Assembly (NCBI RefSeq): GCF_000425725.1
Contig: NZ_KE384439.1
Location: 343,309 to 407,308 of the forward strand
DNA from: Halomonas halocynthiae DSM 14573
GTDB taxonomy: Bacteria; Pseudomonadota; Gammaproteobacteria; Pseudomonadales; Halomonadaceae
DNA length: 64,000 nucleotides
Direction of reading: 5' to 3'
Under the pieces are notes generated by a model. The model saw only the letters and a program-made list of their open reading frames with translations. It was not told the origin of the DNA and made no database searches. Below are positions 45,594 through 55,224 of this stretch, one piece after another; the first letter of the stretch is position 1; the number at the start of each line of letters is the position of its first letter. The translations under genes and the position numbers were made by a program.

Positions 45594-46409
45594 ATGAAGA
45601 AATCTACAACAGGCCTGTTGATCGGTTCTGCTCTGGCAGTAGGCCTTACCGGCTGTGCCAGCTCGGCCTCTCAGTCCTCAGCTGCTGACAGCTCTTCTTC
45701 TGCGCGGTCTTGGTACCAGCATCCCGCCGTTTGTGGTGTTGCTGGTGGTTTGATCGGTGGTGGTATTGGCTATGCAACCAGCTCATCAAGCGATGAAGAG
45801 CGCGGCGGTGCGGTGGGTGCAACTGCCGGTGCCGCTATAGGTGCGCTGCTGTGTGCCGAGCCGAAGAAAGCCGTTCCTGCGCCTGAGTACAAAGACACCG
45901 ATGGTGATGGCGTTACTGACAACATCGATGAGTGCCCCGGAACTCCGGCGGGCGTTGCCGTTGATGCTGTGGGTTGCCCGTTGGATTCTGACGGTGATGG
46001 CGTGCCAGACTATCAGGACCAGTGCCCCGGAACCCCTGCAGGCGCCACGGTTAACGCTCTGGGCTGTGTAGACAACATGGTTCTGCGTGACGTCAACTTT
46101 GAGTTTGACTCCGATCGTCTGACGCCAGAAGCCCAGCAAATCTTGCTGAGCGTGGCTGAGAAACTGCGTGCTAACCAAGGCGTTCGTGTTCGCATCGAAG
46201 GGTACACTGACTCTGTTGGTAACGCGGCTTACAACAAGCGCTTATCAAAAGCACGTGCTGACTCTGTTGCTGCCTTCTTGGCGTCTCAGGGTGTTTCTGG
46301 CCAGCGCATGACCACCATGGGCTTCGGTGCAGAAAACCCCATCGCGTCTAATCAGACAAAAGAAGGTCGCGCTCTGAACCGTCGCGTAGAAATGGGCGAG
46401 TGGAAATAA
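45594..46409 (+). CDS. OmpA-family lipoprotein with TSP3-type repeats
   Basis: 271 residues. The lipobox LTGC has its Cys at 21, so it is an outer-membrane lipoprotein. A Gly-zipper region follows (VAGGLIGGGIGYATSSS; GGAVGATAGAAIGALL). Two calcium-binding thrombospondin-3-like repeats come next (DTDGDGVTDNIDECPGTPAG; DSDGDGVPDYQDQCPGTPAG). A C-terminal OmpA peptidoglycan-binding domain ends it (VNFEFDSDRLTPEAQ; IEGYTDSVGNAAYNKRLSKARA; NRRVE). The start is the ATG at 45594 with AAGGAG; the frame is open 42 codons further without likeness. It is probably a structural link between outer membrane and murein. Confidence 0.9.
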   Translation: MKKSTTGLLIGSALAVGLTGCASSASQSSAADSSSSARSWYQHPAVCGVAGGLIGGGIGYATSSSSDEERGGAVGATAGAAIGALLCAEPKKAVPAPEYKDTDGDGVTDNIDECPGTPAGVAVDAVGCPLDSDGDGVPDYQDQCPGTPAGATVNALGCVDNMVLRDVNFEFDSDRLTPEAQQILLSVAEKLRANQGVRVRIEGYTDSVGNAAYNKRLSKARADSVAAFLASQGVSGQRMTTMGFGAENPIASNQTKEGRALNRRVEMGEWK

Positions 46410-46470
46410 GATTTCCTGTGTCTTTTTGTTTCGCTGATGCGAGGCGATAAGCACAAAGCTTGCACCAAAA

Positions 46471-46499
46471 AAGGCGCCTACGGGCGCCTTTCTGTTTTT
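46471..46499 (+). terminator. Terminator of OmpA-family gene
   Basis: AAGGCGCC-TACG-GGCGCCTT (8 bp, stable tetraloop) is followed by TCTGTTTTT. Confidence 0.85.
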
Positions 46500-46543
46500 C
46501 TATTTATCTTGTGTGGCGACAATAGCGTTAATAGTCGCTTTTC

Positions 46544-46552
46544 TGGTAGAAT
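46544..46552 (+). promoter_or_regulatory. Candidate extended -10 promoter of thrS
   Basis: TGGTAGAAT (TGn plus TAGAAT at 46547-46552) lies 114 nt before the thrS start with a poor -35. It would give a leader of about 105 nt containing the tRNA-like hairpin. Confidence 0.45.
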
Positions 46553-46618
46553 GACCACGGATCTTTTATCGCCTATGGCGTTATGTAAGTCATCTAAGGC
46601 GACCCCCAACGACGACAT

Positions 46619-46639
46619 GTGATCCCTGGTATGGATCAC
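46619..46639 (+). promoter_or_regulatory. tRNA-Thr anticodon-arm mimic in thrS leader (candidate translational operator)
   Basis: GTGATCC (46619-46625) pairs perfectly with GGATCAC (46633-46639), leaving a 7-nt loop CTGGTAT. In anticodon-arm numbering this is C32-U33-GGU(34-36)-A37-U38, so the loop shows a Thr anticodon with the G35-U36 identity bases preceded by the invariant U33. The triplet is at -38 to -36 from the ATG, and the hairpin ends 10 nt before the AAGGA ribosome site. In E. coli, ThrRS represses its own mRNA by binding such a hairpin with a CGU triplet in a similar place. An additional TCGCC/GGCGA pairing (46569-46573 with 46598-46602) could form an upper domain. Confidence 0.6.
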
Positions 46640-46665
46640 CACTGCGTACAAGGAATAATTTTTAC

Positions 46666-48564
46666 ATGCCCATCGTGACACTGCCTGACGGCAGCCAAAG
46701 AGAGTTTGATAACCCGATTTCCATTATGCATCTGGCTGAAAGTATTGGCCCAGGCTTGGCAAAAGCCTGCGTCGCCGGTCGCATCGATGGGGTGTTAGTG
46801 GATGCCGCTGATATTATTGAGCGTGATGCCAAGGTGGCAATCATTACTGCACGTGATGAAGAAGGGGTGGAAATTATCCGCCATTCTTGTGCTCACCTTA
46901 TTGGTCATGCGGTCAAGCAGCTATACCCTGATGCTAAGATGGCTATTGGTCCGGTTATTACCGATGGCTTTTATTATGATATTGAGTTTGGGCGCTCTGT
47001 TACACCTGATGATTTGGAAGCCATAGAAGCGCGCATGAAAGCGCTGATTGATAGTGGCTACGATGTGACGCGTGAATATGTTGATCGCGATAAAGCAATG
47101 CTGACTTTTTTACATCGTGAAGAGCCCTATAAGCAGGAAATTGTGCGAGAAATTCCTGAAGGGGAGACAATTCGCCTTTACCATCATCAGGAATACACGG
47201 ACATGTGTCGCGGTCCTCATGTTCCTAATACGCGACATCTGAAGGCATTCAAGTTAACTAAAATGGCTGGCGCTTATTGGCGCGGCGATGCTAATAATGC
47301 CATGTTAACTCGAATTTACGGTACGGCTTGGGCTGACAAAAAGCAGCTTAAGGGGTATCTCAAGCGTCTTGAAGAAGCCGAAAAGCGTGACCATCGTAAA
47401 TTGGCGCGCCGTATGGATCTCTTCCACCTGCAGGAAGAAGCACCAGGAATGGTGTTTTGGCATCCTAATGGCTGGACTATGTATCAGGCGCTTGAGCAAT
47501 ATATGCGCCGTATACAGATCGAAAATGGCTATCAGGAAATCAAGACGCCTCAGGTTGTTGATTTGTCGCTATGGAAGGCTTCGGGGCACTGGGAGCATTA
47601 TAGTGAGCTGATGTTCACTACCGAGTCTGAGAAGCGAGAGTATGCTGTTAAACCGATGAATTGCCCCTGCCATGTTCAGGTGTTTAATCAAGGGTTACGC
47701 AGCTATCGTGACTTGCCTTTGCGCTTAGCAGAGTTTGGAAGTTGCCACCGTAATGAGCCTTCTGGCTCACTGCATGGTTTGATGCGTGTACGCGGTTTTA
47801 CCCAAGATGATGCGCATATTTTCTGCACTGAAAAGCAGATTCAGCCTGAGGCTGAAGACTTTATTGCGTTGACGTTGAAAGTGTACAAAGAGTTGGGCTT
47901 TGACGATGTTGAGCTTAAGCTTTCGACTCGGCCAGATGATTTTCTCGGCGAGCCTGACGTGTGGGATCGTGCTGAAGCGGGCCTTGAGGCTGCATTGAAC
48001 ACCACAGGACATGCGTGGGAGCTACAGCCGGGTGAGGGGGCATTTTATGGACCGAAAATCGAGTTTTCACTGCGTGACTGCCTGAATCGAGTGTGGCAGT
48101 GCGGTACGCTGCAGCTGGATTTCAACCTGCCTGGACGTCTTGATGCGCAATTTGTCGATGAAGACGGTGCCCGCAAGACGCCAGTTATGTTGCATCGTGC
48201 TATTCTGGGGTCCTTCGAGCGTTTCTTGGGGATTTTGATTGAGCACTATGCCGGTGCTATGCCGTTATGGCTGGCCCCTCAGCAAGCTGTCATACTTAAC
48301 ATCACTGACGCTCAGCGTGAATATTCGCTCGCAATTGAGTCGCGGATGCAAAAACTTGGCTTTAGAGCTAAAGCAGACTTGAGAAACGAGAAGATCGGCT
48401 TTAAGATCCGCGAGCACACCTTGCAAAAGGTCCCTTATCTCCTGGTGGTGGGAGATAAGGAAGTCGAAGCTGACTCAGTCGCTGTGCGTACGCGTACTGG
48501 TGAAGACCTCGGCACTATGTCGATCGATGATTTTATTGAGCGCATTCAGGCCGAGTGCAAGTAA
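46666..48564 (+). CDS. thrS: Threonyl-tRNA synthetase
   Basis: 632-residue class II ThrRS with all domains. The TGS domain begins [15 protein letters not shown]. The editing domain has [11 protein letters not shown] and [11 protein letters not shown]. The catalytic core has the zinc Cys in [12 protein letters not shown], motif 2 [28 protein letters not shown], and motif 3 [21 protein letters not shown]-terminal anticodon-binding domain follows. Slightly shorter than E. coli (642). It heads the translation operon, and its leader probably carries an autoregulatory operator. Confidence 0.98.
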   Translation: MPIVTLPDGSQREFDNPISIMHLAESIGPGLAKACVAGRIDGVLVDAADIIERDAKVAIITARDEEGVEIIRHSCAHLIGHAVKQLYPDAKMAIGPVITDGFYYDIEFGRSVTPDDLEAIEARMKALIDSGYDVTREYVDRDKAMLTFLHREEPYKQEIVREIPEGETIRLYHHQEYTDMCRGPHVPNTRHLKAFKLTKMAGAYWRGDANNAMLTRIYGTAWADKKQLKGYLKRLEEAEKRDHRKLARRMDLFHLQEEAPGMVFWHPNGWTMYQALEQYMRRIQIENGYQEIKTPQVVDLSLWKASGHWEHYSELMFTTESEKREYAVKPMNCPCHVQVFNQGLRSYRDLPLRLAEFGSCHRNEPSGSLHGLMRVRGFTQDDAHIFCTEKQIQPEAEDFIALTLKVYKELGFDDVELKLSTRPDDFLGEPDVWDRAEAGLEAALNTTGHAWELQPGEGAFYGPKIEFSLRDCLNRVWQCGTLQLDFNLPGRLDAQFVDEDGARKTPVMLHRAILGSFERFLGILIEHYAGAMPLWLAPQQAVILNITDAQREYSLAIESRMQKLGFRAKADLRNEKIGFKIREHTLQKVPYLLVVGDKEVEADSVAVRTRTGEDLGTMSIDDFIERIQAECK

Positions 48565-48596
48565 CGACATCGTCCAACTGAATTGGAGACGGAACC

Positions 48597-49136
48597 ATCA
48601 AGAGAAGCAATCCGAGAGGTCGTACGCAAGATAAGCGGCCCCCAATGAACGAGCGCATTATCGAGGATCAGGTACGCCTGATTGGCAGTGACGGTGAACA
48701 GCTGGGGGTTGTCGATACAACTGACGCCCTGGAGCGTGCTGAAGCTGAGGATATGGACCTCGTACAGATTTCTAATGCCGATCCAATCGTCTGTAAGATA
48801 ATGGATTATGGCAAGTTCGTCTTTGAGCAGAAAAAGCAGAAGGCGGTACAGAAGAAAAAGCAGAAGCAAATTCAGGTCAAGGAAGTCAAATTCCGACCTG
48901 GCACCGACGAGGGTGACTATCAGGTTAAAATGAAAAACCTGATACGTTTCCTTGAAGGTGGCGATAAGGGCAAAGTGACACTGCGTTTTCGCGGGCGTGA
49001 AATGGCTCATCAGGACCTCGGTCGTAAGCTGATGGAGCGTATCGCCGCTGATCTTGAAGAGATTGGTACCGTGGAATCCTTCCCGAAAATGGAAGGTCGG
49101 CAGATGATCATGATTATTGCCCCAAAGAAGAAGTGA
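48597..49136 (+). CDS. infC: Translation initiation factor IF-3 (ATC start)
   Basis: 179 residues if started at ATC 48597 (K-R-S-N-P-R-G-R...). An ATG at 48645 gives only 163 and removes the basic N-terminus. The ATC has GGAG 8 nt upstream, while the ATG has no good site, so the non-canonical start is preferred. infC starts with AUU in E. coli and this rare codon lets IF-3 repress its own translation; ATC would serve the same way. Motifs: [20 protein letters not shown], the lysine-rich linker, and [13 protein letters not shown] and [12 protein letters not shown] of the C-domain. It is 32 nt after thrS. Confidence 0.9.
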   Translation: MKRSNPRGRTQDKRPPMNERIIEDQVRLIGSDGEQLGVVDTTDALERAEAEDMDLVQISNADPIVCKIMDYGKFVFEQKKQKAVQKKKQKQIQVKEVKFRPGTDEGDYQVKMKNLIRFLEGGDKGKVTLRFRGREMAHQDLGRKLMERIAADLEEIGTVESFPKMEGRQMIMIIAPKKK

Positions 49137-49155
49137 TCCGACGGCGTTGTTAACG

Positions 49156-49183
49156 AGTGGCTGGCACAGCGGTGCCAGTCACT
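49156..49183 (+). promoter_or_regulatory. Strong hairpin in infC-rpmI gap (candidate L20 operator or attenuator)
   Basis: AGTGGCTGGCAC-AGCG-GTGCCAGTCACT is a 12-bp stem with one G-T pair, followed by a weak T-rich patch (GGGTTTTCTC). It lies 41 nt before rpmI. In E. coli ribosomal protein L20 represses rpmI-rplT by binding RNA structures in this gap; whether this hairpin is the equivalent or a partial terminator is inference. Confidence 0.45.
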
Positions 49184-49224
49184 GGCCTTGGGTTTTCTCA
49201 ATAACCTCGAGCGGAGTTCATCTC

Positions 49225-49419
49225 ATGCCGAAAATCAAGAGTAACAGTGGCGCAGGCAAGCGCTTCAAGAAGACGGGGAATGGCTTTAAGCATAAGCAGT
49301 CATTTCGCAGTCACATCCTGACAAAAAAGTCGACCAAGCGGAAGCGTCAGCTGCGTGGTATGAAACAGATACATGATGCAGACAAGCAGCTCATTGAACG
49401 GATGCTTCCGTATCTGTAA
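49225..49419 (+). CDS. rpmI: 50S ribosomal protein L35
   Basis: 64 residues, starting [23 protein letters not shown] with the typical basic body and ending RMLPYL. The start is the ATG at 49225 (GCGGAG upstream). It lies between infC and rplT as in most bacteria. Confidence 0.97.
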   Translation: MPKIKSNSGAGKRFKKTGNGFKHKQSFRSHILTKKSTKRKRQLRGMKQIHDADKQLIERMLPYL

Positions 49420-49455
49420 CCCCTTGGAACACACTTTTTTGTCAGGAGTTAAGCT

Positions 49456-49815
49456 ATGACTCGAGTCAAGCGCGGTGTCGTCGCTCGTCGTCGTCACAAG
49501 AAGATCCTTAAGCAAGCCAAGGGTTACTACGGTGCCCGTTCACGCGTATTTCGCGTTGCTAAGCAGGCGGTTATCAAGGCAGGTCAGTATGCCTATCGTG
49601 ACCGTCGCCAGCGTAAGCGTCAGTTCCGTGCCCTGTGGATCCAGCGTATCAACGCAGGTGCGCGTCAGCACGGCATGTCTTACAGCCGCTTTGTTGGTGG
49701 TCTGAAGAAGGCAGGTATCGAGATTGACCGTAAGGTACTGGCGGACCTGGCTGTTCACGAGAAAGCGGCTTTTGCCGCGATTGTCGAGAAAGCTAAGGCT
49801 GCTGCTGCCCAGTAA
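49456..49815 (+). CDS. rplT: 50S ribosomal protein L20
   Basis: 119 residues. The long basic N-terminal helix ([33 protein letters not shown]) and the conserved [21 protein letters not shown] are present. It is an early assembly protein of the large subunit and the known autogenous repressor of rpmI-rplT in E. coli. A strong terminator follows, separating it from pheS. Confidence 0.98.
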   Translation: MTRVKRGVVARRRHKKILKQAKGYYGARSRVFRVAKQAVIKAGQYAYRDRRQRKRQFRALWIQRINAGARQHGMSYSRFVGGLKKAGIEIDRKVLADLAVHEKAAFAAIVEKAKAAAAQ

Positions 49816-49872
49816 GTCAAGGTGAGCGTATGTGTGTCTGCACGAGATGCTGACACAGATAACGATCGCAGC

Positions 49873-49907
49873 AGGGGAAGAGCAGCCGCTCTTCCCCTGT
49901 TTTTTTT
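49873..49907 (+). terminator. thrS-infC-rpmI-rplT terminator
   Basis: AGGGGAAGAG-CAGCCG-CTCTTCCCCT (10 bp) is followed by G and eight Ts. Confidence 0.93.
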
Positions 49908-49932
49908 CGACTATAGGCATTTTCTGACTTAG

Positions 49933-51081
<1,149 letters not shown>

Positions 51082-51128
51082 TCGTTTGCCAGGTTAAGTA
51101 CAGCGAATAAGCACAGACAGGAGTTGTC

Positions 51129-53510
51129 ATGAAAGTTTCTGAGCAGTGGTTGCGTGAGTGGGTATCTCCCGCCTTGAGTACTCAAGCATTGGCCGACCAA
51201 GTGACCATGGCTGGCCTTGAGATTGACGGTATTGAGCCTGTGGCTGCGGCGTTTAGCGGGGTCGTGGTAGCTAAGGTGTTGGCGTGTGTTCCTCACCCTG
51301 ACGCAGATAAACTGCGTCTGTGCCAAGTGGATGACGGAAGCGGTGAGCCAGTTCAGGTGGTGTGTGGAGCGCCTAACGTGGCAGCGGGGCAAACAATTGC
51401 CTTTGCTCGCGTTGGTGCCGTGTTGCCTGGTGATTTCAAGATTAAGAAGGCCAAATTGCGCGGAGCGGAATCTCGCGGAATGATCTGCTCTGCGTCAGAG
51501 TTGGGGCTTGAGGAGGACACGTCCGAGGGCATTCTTGTCTTGTCAGAGACGGCCCCGTTAGGCGAAGACTTTCGTGACTGGATGAAGCTCGACGACCATA
51601 CGCTCGAGCTCGATCTAACGCCAAATCGTGGAGATTGTCTCAGCCTGAAAGGCCTGGCTCGGGAGGTTGGGGTCTTAAACCGCCAAACGGTAGTGGCACC
51701 CGTTATTGAGGCCGTGGAGGCGACGCACTCAGAAAGCTTTGATGTTCGCGTTGAAGATAGCGAAAGCTGTCCTTGTTACGTTGGTCGTGTGATCAAAGGG
51801 GTCGACGTTACCGCAGAAACACCGTTGTGGATGGTTGAGCGTCTGCGTCGCAGCGGTATTCGTTCTATTGATCCCGTGGTGGACGTGACTAATTATGTCA
51901 TGCTGGAGTTGGGTCAGCCGTTACACGCATTCGATCTAGCGAATCTTAATGGCGCAGTGGTCGTGCGGCGAGCCCGCTCCGGTGAGCGATTGATACTGCT
52001 GGATGGGCAAGAGCTTTCGCTGGACGAGTCCACACTAGTGATTGCCGATGAACAGAGCCCTCTGGCTATTGCTGGCGTTATGGGGGGAGAGTCTTCAGGC
52101 GTTAACACGTCTACCTGTGATGTGTTTCTGGAGGCGGCTCATTTCTCGCCACTGCCTATTGCGAGCCAAGCTCGCCAGCATGGTTTGCATACTGATGCTT
52201 CGCACCGCTTTGAGCGCGGTGTCGATCCTGGGCTACCTCGCTTGGCAGCCGAGCGTGCTACCGCGTTGCTGGTCGAGATTACCGGCGGCCAGCCAGGCCC
52301 GTTGGTTGAGGCAGGAGAAATCGCCCAGCCACTTGATGAGCAACGCATAATGTTGCGTCGTGCACGTTTGGATCAAGCTCTGAGTAAGGTGATTAATAGT
52401 GGTGAGGTAGTCGAAATTTTAGAACGCCTTGGTATGGCTGTCGAAAGTGAGGCGGCGGGTTGGCATGTGAGTGTGCCGAGCTGGCGTTTTGATGTTGCTA
52501 TCGAAGAAGATTTGATCGAAGAAATTGCACGTATTCATGGGTATAACCAGCTGCCCTCGAATCGCCCTCAGGCAAGCCTGAGCTTCAAGCGCGATGATGA
52601 GGCGATTACGCCGGTTGGCTTACTGCGTCGACAAATGGCTGCGCGAGGCTACTTTGAGGCGGTAACTTACAGTTTTGTTGCCCCAGAGCTGCAGAGCACG
52701 TTGCTTCCAGATGTGTTGTCACCGGTCTTGGCGAACCCCATTTCCAGTGACTTGTCTGTGATGCGTGCCAGCTTGTTTCCAGGGTTGATACGAGCACTGC
52801 AGCATAACCTGAACCGTCAGCAAGCACGCGTTCGCTTGTTTGAAACAGGCTTGGTATTCCAAGGAACACTAGACGCGTTGGATCAGGTATCGATGTTCGG
52901 TGGTTTGGCATGTGGTTCTTGCGAAGCTGAAGGCTGGAGCAGTGTTAATTCGCCGGTCGATTTTTTTGATGTAAAGGGTGACTTGGAAAGTCTATTGGCG
53001 ATGGGTGGCAGCCTTGACGCATGGCGCTTTGAAGCCGCGGAGCATTCGGCACTACACCCAGGCCAGTGCGCACGCTTGCTTTATCATGGTGAGGAAGCTG
53101 GCTGGATTGGCACATTGCACCCCGCGGTGCGTGCTGAGCTTGGCTTAAAGAGCGATGCTGTATTGTTCGAAGTGCAGCTTGATAAGCTCATGGCTGGGCA
53201 AGTGCCAGCGTTTAATCCCTTGTCGCGCTTTCCTGAAGTGCGTCGCGACCTAGCCTTTTTGGTCGAGACGTCCTGTTCTGTTCAAGCGCTACTGGATCTG
53301 GCGAGAGAAGGTGGTGGCGAATGGCTTGCACAGGCGCACCTTTTTGACGTCTACCAAGGCAAAGGTGTTGCTGAGGGCTATAAAAGTGTTGCGCTAGGCT
53401 TGACCTGGCAGCATCCTTCACGCACGCTGAATGACGAAGAGATCAACCCGCTAGTTGATACTATTGTTGAAAAATCTCGGCAGGAGCTAGGAGCCAGCCT
53501 GCGAGCGTAG
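51129..53510 (+). CDS. pheT: Phenylalanyl-tRNA synthetase beta subunit
   Basis: 793 residues, the partner of PheS in the alpha2-beta2 enzyme. It begins [17 protein letters not shown] with a tRNA-binding (EMAP-like) domain ([24 protein letters not shown]), then the B3/B4 editing domain and the B5 and catalytic-like domains, and ends with the anticodon-binding FDX-ACB domain ([35 protein letters not shown]). The length equals E. coli (795). A CAGGAG site precedes the ATG; ihfA follows after 44 nt. Confidence 0.97.
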   Translation: MKVSEQWLREWVSPALSTQALADQVTMAGLEIDGIEPVAAAFSGVVVAKVLACVPHPDADKLRLCQVDDGSGEPVQVVCGAPNVAAGQTIAFARVGAVLPGDFKIKKAKLRGAESRGMICSASELGLEEDTSEGILVLSETAPLGEDFRDWMKLDDHTLELDLTPNRGDCLSLKGLAREVGVLNRQTVVAPVIEAVEATHSESFDVRVEDSESCPCYVGRVIKGVDVTAETPLWMVERLRRSGIRSIDPVVDVTNYVMLELGQPLHAFDLANLNGAVVVRRARSGERLILLDGQELSLDESTLVIADEQSPLAIAGVMGGESSGVNTSTCDVFLEAAHFSPLPIASQARQHGLHTDASHRFERGVDPGLPRLAAERATALLVEITGGQPGPLVEAGEIAQPLDEQRIMLRRARLDQALSKVINSGEVVEILERLGMAVESEAAGWHVSVPSWRFDVAIEEDLIEEIARIHGYNQLPSNRPQASLSFKRDDEAITPVGLLRRQMAARGYFEAVTYSFVAPELQSTLLPDVLSPVLANPISSDLSVMRASLFPGLIRALQHNLNRQQARVRLFETGLVFQGTLDALDQVSMFGGLACGSCEAEGWSSVNSPVDFFDVKGDLESLLAMGGSLDAWRFEAAEHSALHPGQCARLLYHGEEAGWIGTLHPAVRAELGLKSDAVLFEVQLDKLMAGQVPAFNPLSRFPEVRRDLAFLVETSCSVQALLDLAREGGGEWLAQAHLFDVYQGKGVAEGYKSVALGLTWQHPSRTLNDEEINPLVDTIVEKSRQELGASLRA

Positions 53511-53554
53511 CCGCCCGTCGGCGAGGAATAAACCATCAGCGCGAGGAATGCGAT

Positions 53555-53857
53555 ATGGGTGCCTTGACCAAGGCCGAGTTGGCCGAACATCTGTATGAAG
53601 AGCTTGGCCTGAGTAAGCGAGAGGCGAAAAGCATGGTGGAGTTCTTTTTTGAAGAAATCCGTGCTGCGTTACGCGAAAACGAGCAGGTTAAGCTATCGGG
53701 CTTTGGCAACTTTGACTTGCGTGACAAAAGCGAGCGGCCTGGCCGCAACCCGAAAACAGGTGAAGAAATTCCAATCTCGGCGCGTCGAGTCGTGACATTC
53801 CGCCCCGGCCAGAAATTAAAACGCTTGGTCGAGAGTCAAGGCACTGTGTCTGATTGA
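53555..53857 (+). CDS. ihfA: Integration host factor alpha subunit
   Basis: 100 residues. It opens [25 protein letters not shown] and carries the IHF signature [27 protein letters not shown], with the intercalating Pro in GRNPKTG. It bends DNA at specific sites together with IhfB. Following pheT is the usual place. Confidence 0.97.
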   Translation: MGALTKAELAEHLYEELGLSKREAKSMVEFFFEEIRAALRENEQVKLSGFGNFDLRDKSERPGRNPKTGEEIPISARRVVTFRPGQKLKRLVESQGTVSD

Positions 53858-53877
53858 CGGTTTGTGAATGGGGGCTC

Positions 53878-53915
53878 AAGATGCCGATGTTGCTTGATAG
53901 CAGCATCGGCATCTT
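53878..53915. terminator. Bidirectional terminator after ihfA
   Basis: A 12-bp perfect stem AAGATGCCGATG/CATCGGCATCTT has an additional TGCT/AGCA inside. AT-rich flanks follow on the + strand; it serves ihfA and the convergent small gene. Confidence 0.8.
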
Positions 53916-53940
53916 ATTGAAAGAGAGGTGCTTGTCTCGT

Positions 53941-54147
53941 TCAAATGACCTGGGCTTCCAGTAGCCAGGTAATAACTACTTTGAGTACATAGCCCAGCAT
54001 ACCGGCTCCGAGTACAACAAATAACATGATGGTGCCAAATCGTCCGGCTTTGGATTTCTTTGCTAGATCCCAGATAATGAAGCACATGAAAAGGATCAGA
54101 CCGCCAATCATGATCGGTGTGATCCAGGCTTCGAAGGTCTGTACCAT
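53941..54147 (-). CDS. DUF2788 family small membrane protein
   Basis: 68 residues with two helices (WITPIMIGGLILFMCFIIW; IMLFVVLGAGMLGYVLKVV) separated by the conserved DLAKKSKAGRFGT, typical of DUF2788 proteins of unknown function. The ATG at 54147 has GGAGG. It is convergent with ihfA and divergent from the mioC-like gene. Confidence 0.85.
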   Translation of the reverse strand: MVQTFEAWITPIMIGGLILFMCFIIWDLAKKSKAGRFGTIMLFVVLGAGMLGYVLKVVITWLLEAQVI

Positions 54148-54335
54148 AATGCCTCCGTGTTATGTGTTAGGTGGGGATGTATAATGCCTGACTATTGTAC
54201 TAGGTTATTAGCACGCGAGACATTGCTTTCTGTCGCATTCCATCATAATGACGACTCATGTTTTCCCGTATCCGCGCTGTTACAGCCGATGAAACGTATT
54301 AATAATTGATTGAAATACTTAGGTAAACTTGCGAC

Positions 54336-54800
54336 ATGTCCTTAGTGAAAATATTTGTTGGTACTATGTATGGTGGCGCACTGGATGTTGCTGAACAGGT
54401 GCAGCCATTGTTTGAAAACGCCGGTTATGACGTCGTGGTTTTTGATCAGCCGACGCTGGCTGATTTGTTGGACACGCCGACTGAGCTGGCGTTGTTCTGT
54501 ACTTCGACGACGGGCTCTGGAGACTTTCCCGGTAACCTAACTGCGATGCTGCATGATCTGCAAAAGATGAGCCCATCGCTTGTTGGTTTACGTTATGGAT
54601 TGATTGCGCTGGGTGATAGCTCTTATGTTGATTCGTTTTGTGGGGCGGGTCGCGCACTAGATGAGTTATTGCAAGGGTTTGGTGCTCAACGCCTGGGCGA
54701 GCGGCTGGAAATTGATGCAATGGAAACTTTCATGGCAGATGACGTAGCAATTCCTTGGGTGGAGAGCTGGATTGTTGACCAGCAGTTGAGCGTAGCATGA
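54336..54800 (+). CDS. MioC-like flavodoxin
   Basis: 154 residues with FMN-binding flavodoxin features: VGTMYGGALDVAEQV (phosphate loop), STTGSGDFPGNL, and GLIALGDSSYVDSFCGAGRALDELL. It resembles MioC/YqcA short-chain flavodoxins that donate electrons, for example to biotin synthase. The ATG is at 54336. It overlaps the following gene by four bases. Confidence 0.85.
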   Translation: MSLVKIFVGTMYGGALDVAEQVQPLFENAGYDVVVFDQPTLADLLDTPTELALFCTSTTGSGDFPGNLTAMLHDLQKMSPSLVGLRYGLIALGDSSYVDSFCGAGRALDELLQGFGAQRLGERLEIDAMETFMADDVAIPWVESWIVDQQLSVA

Positions 54801-55177
54801 GCCTCAGTCAGCAGCTATCGGCGTCTGCCGAGCGTACCAGCCTGATGACAGGACTGGTCCTGGTCATTCTGTGTAATGTGCCGCGCTTTATGGTGGGAGG
54901 GTATGAGACGCGTTTGATATTGGCTGTGGCTTTTGCGGTGGCTGTGGCTATTGCGGGAGCTTTTCAGTGGCGTCAGCTGTCGATAGTGTCTCGCAAGCGC
55001 GTGCCAATGTTGGTTAAGCGGCTACTTGGCTGTTTTGTTGGCGGTATCGCGGCCATTGGCCTGATGTATTGGTTTAGTGGTGGCTGGATAGGCTGGGAGC
55101 TGTGGCTTGCCTACGGCACCGGCACTGGGCTGATAGGTTTTGCGCTGTGGGTGTGGTGGATGCCCCAGCCTGACTGA
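54797..55177 (+). CDS. Hypothetical membrane protein, coupled to flavodoxin gene
   Basis: 126 residues with four hydrophobic stretches (LMTGLVLVILCNVPRFM; LILAVAFAVAVAIAGAF; LLGCFVGGIAAIGLMYWF; GTGTGLIGFALWVWWM) and a basic loop. The family is not recognised. Its ATG overlaps the flavodoxin TGA (ATGA), suggesting coupling and perhaps a shared redox role, which is inference only. It is convergent with ppnN. Confidence 0.75.
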   Translation: MSLSQQLSASAERTSLMTGLVLVILCNVPRFMVGGYETRLILAVAFAVAVAIAGAFQWRQLSIVSRKRVPMLVKRLLGCFVGGIAAIGLMYWFSGGWIGWELWLAYGTGTGLIGFALWVWWMPQPD

Positions 55178-55224
55178 TGTGTCAGTGGCGGATTGAAAAA
55201 GCCGTTTGCTGGGGCGAGTCTGTA

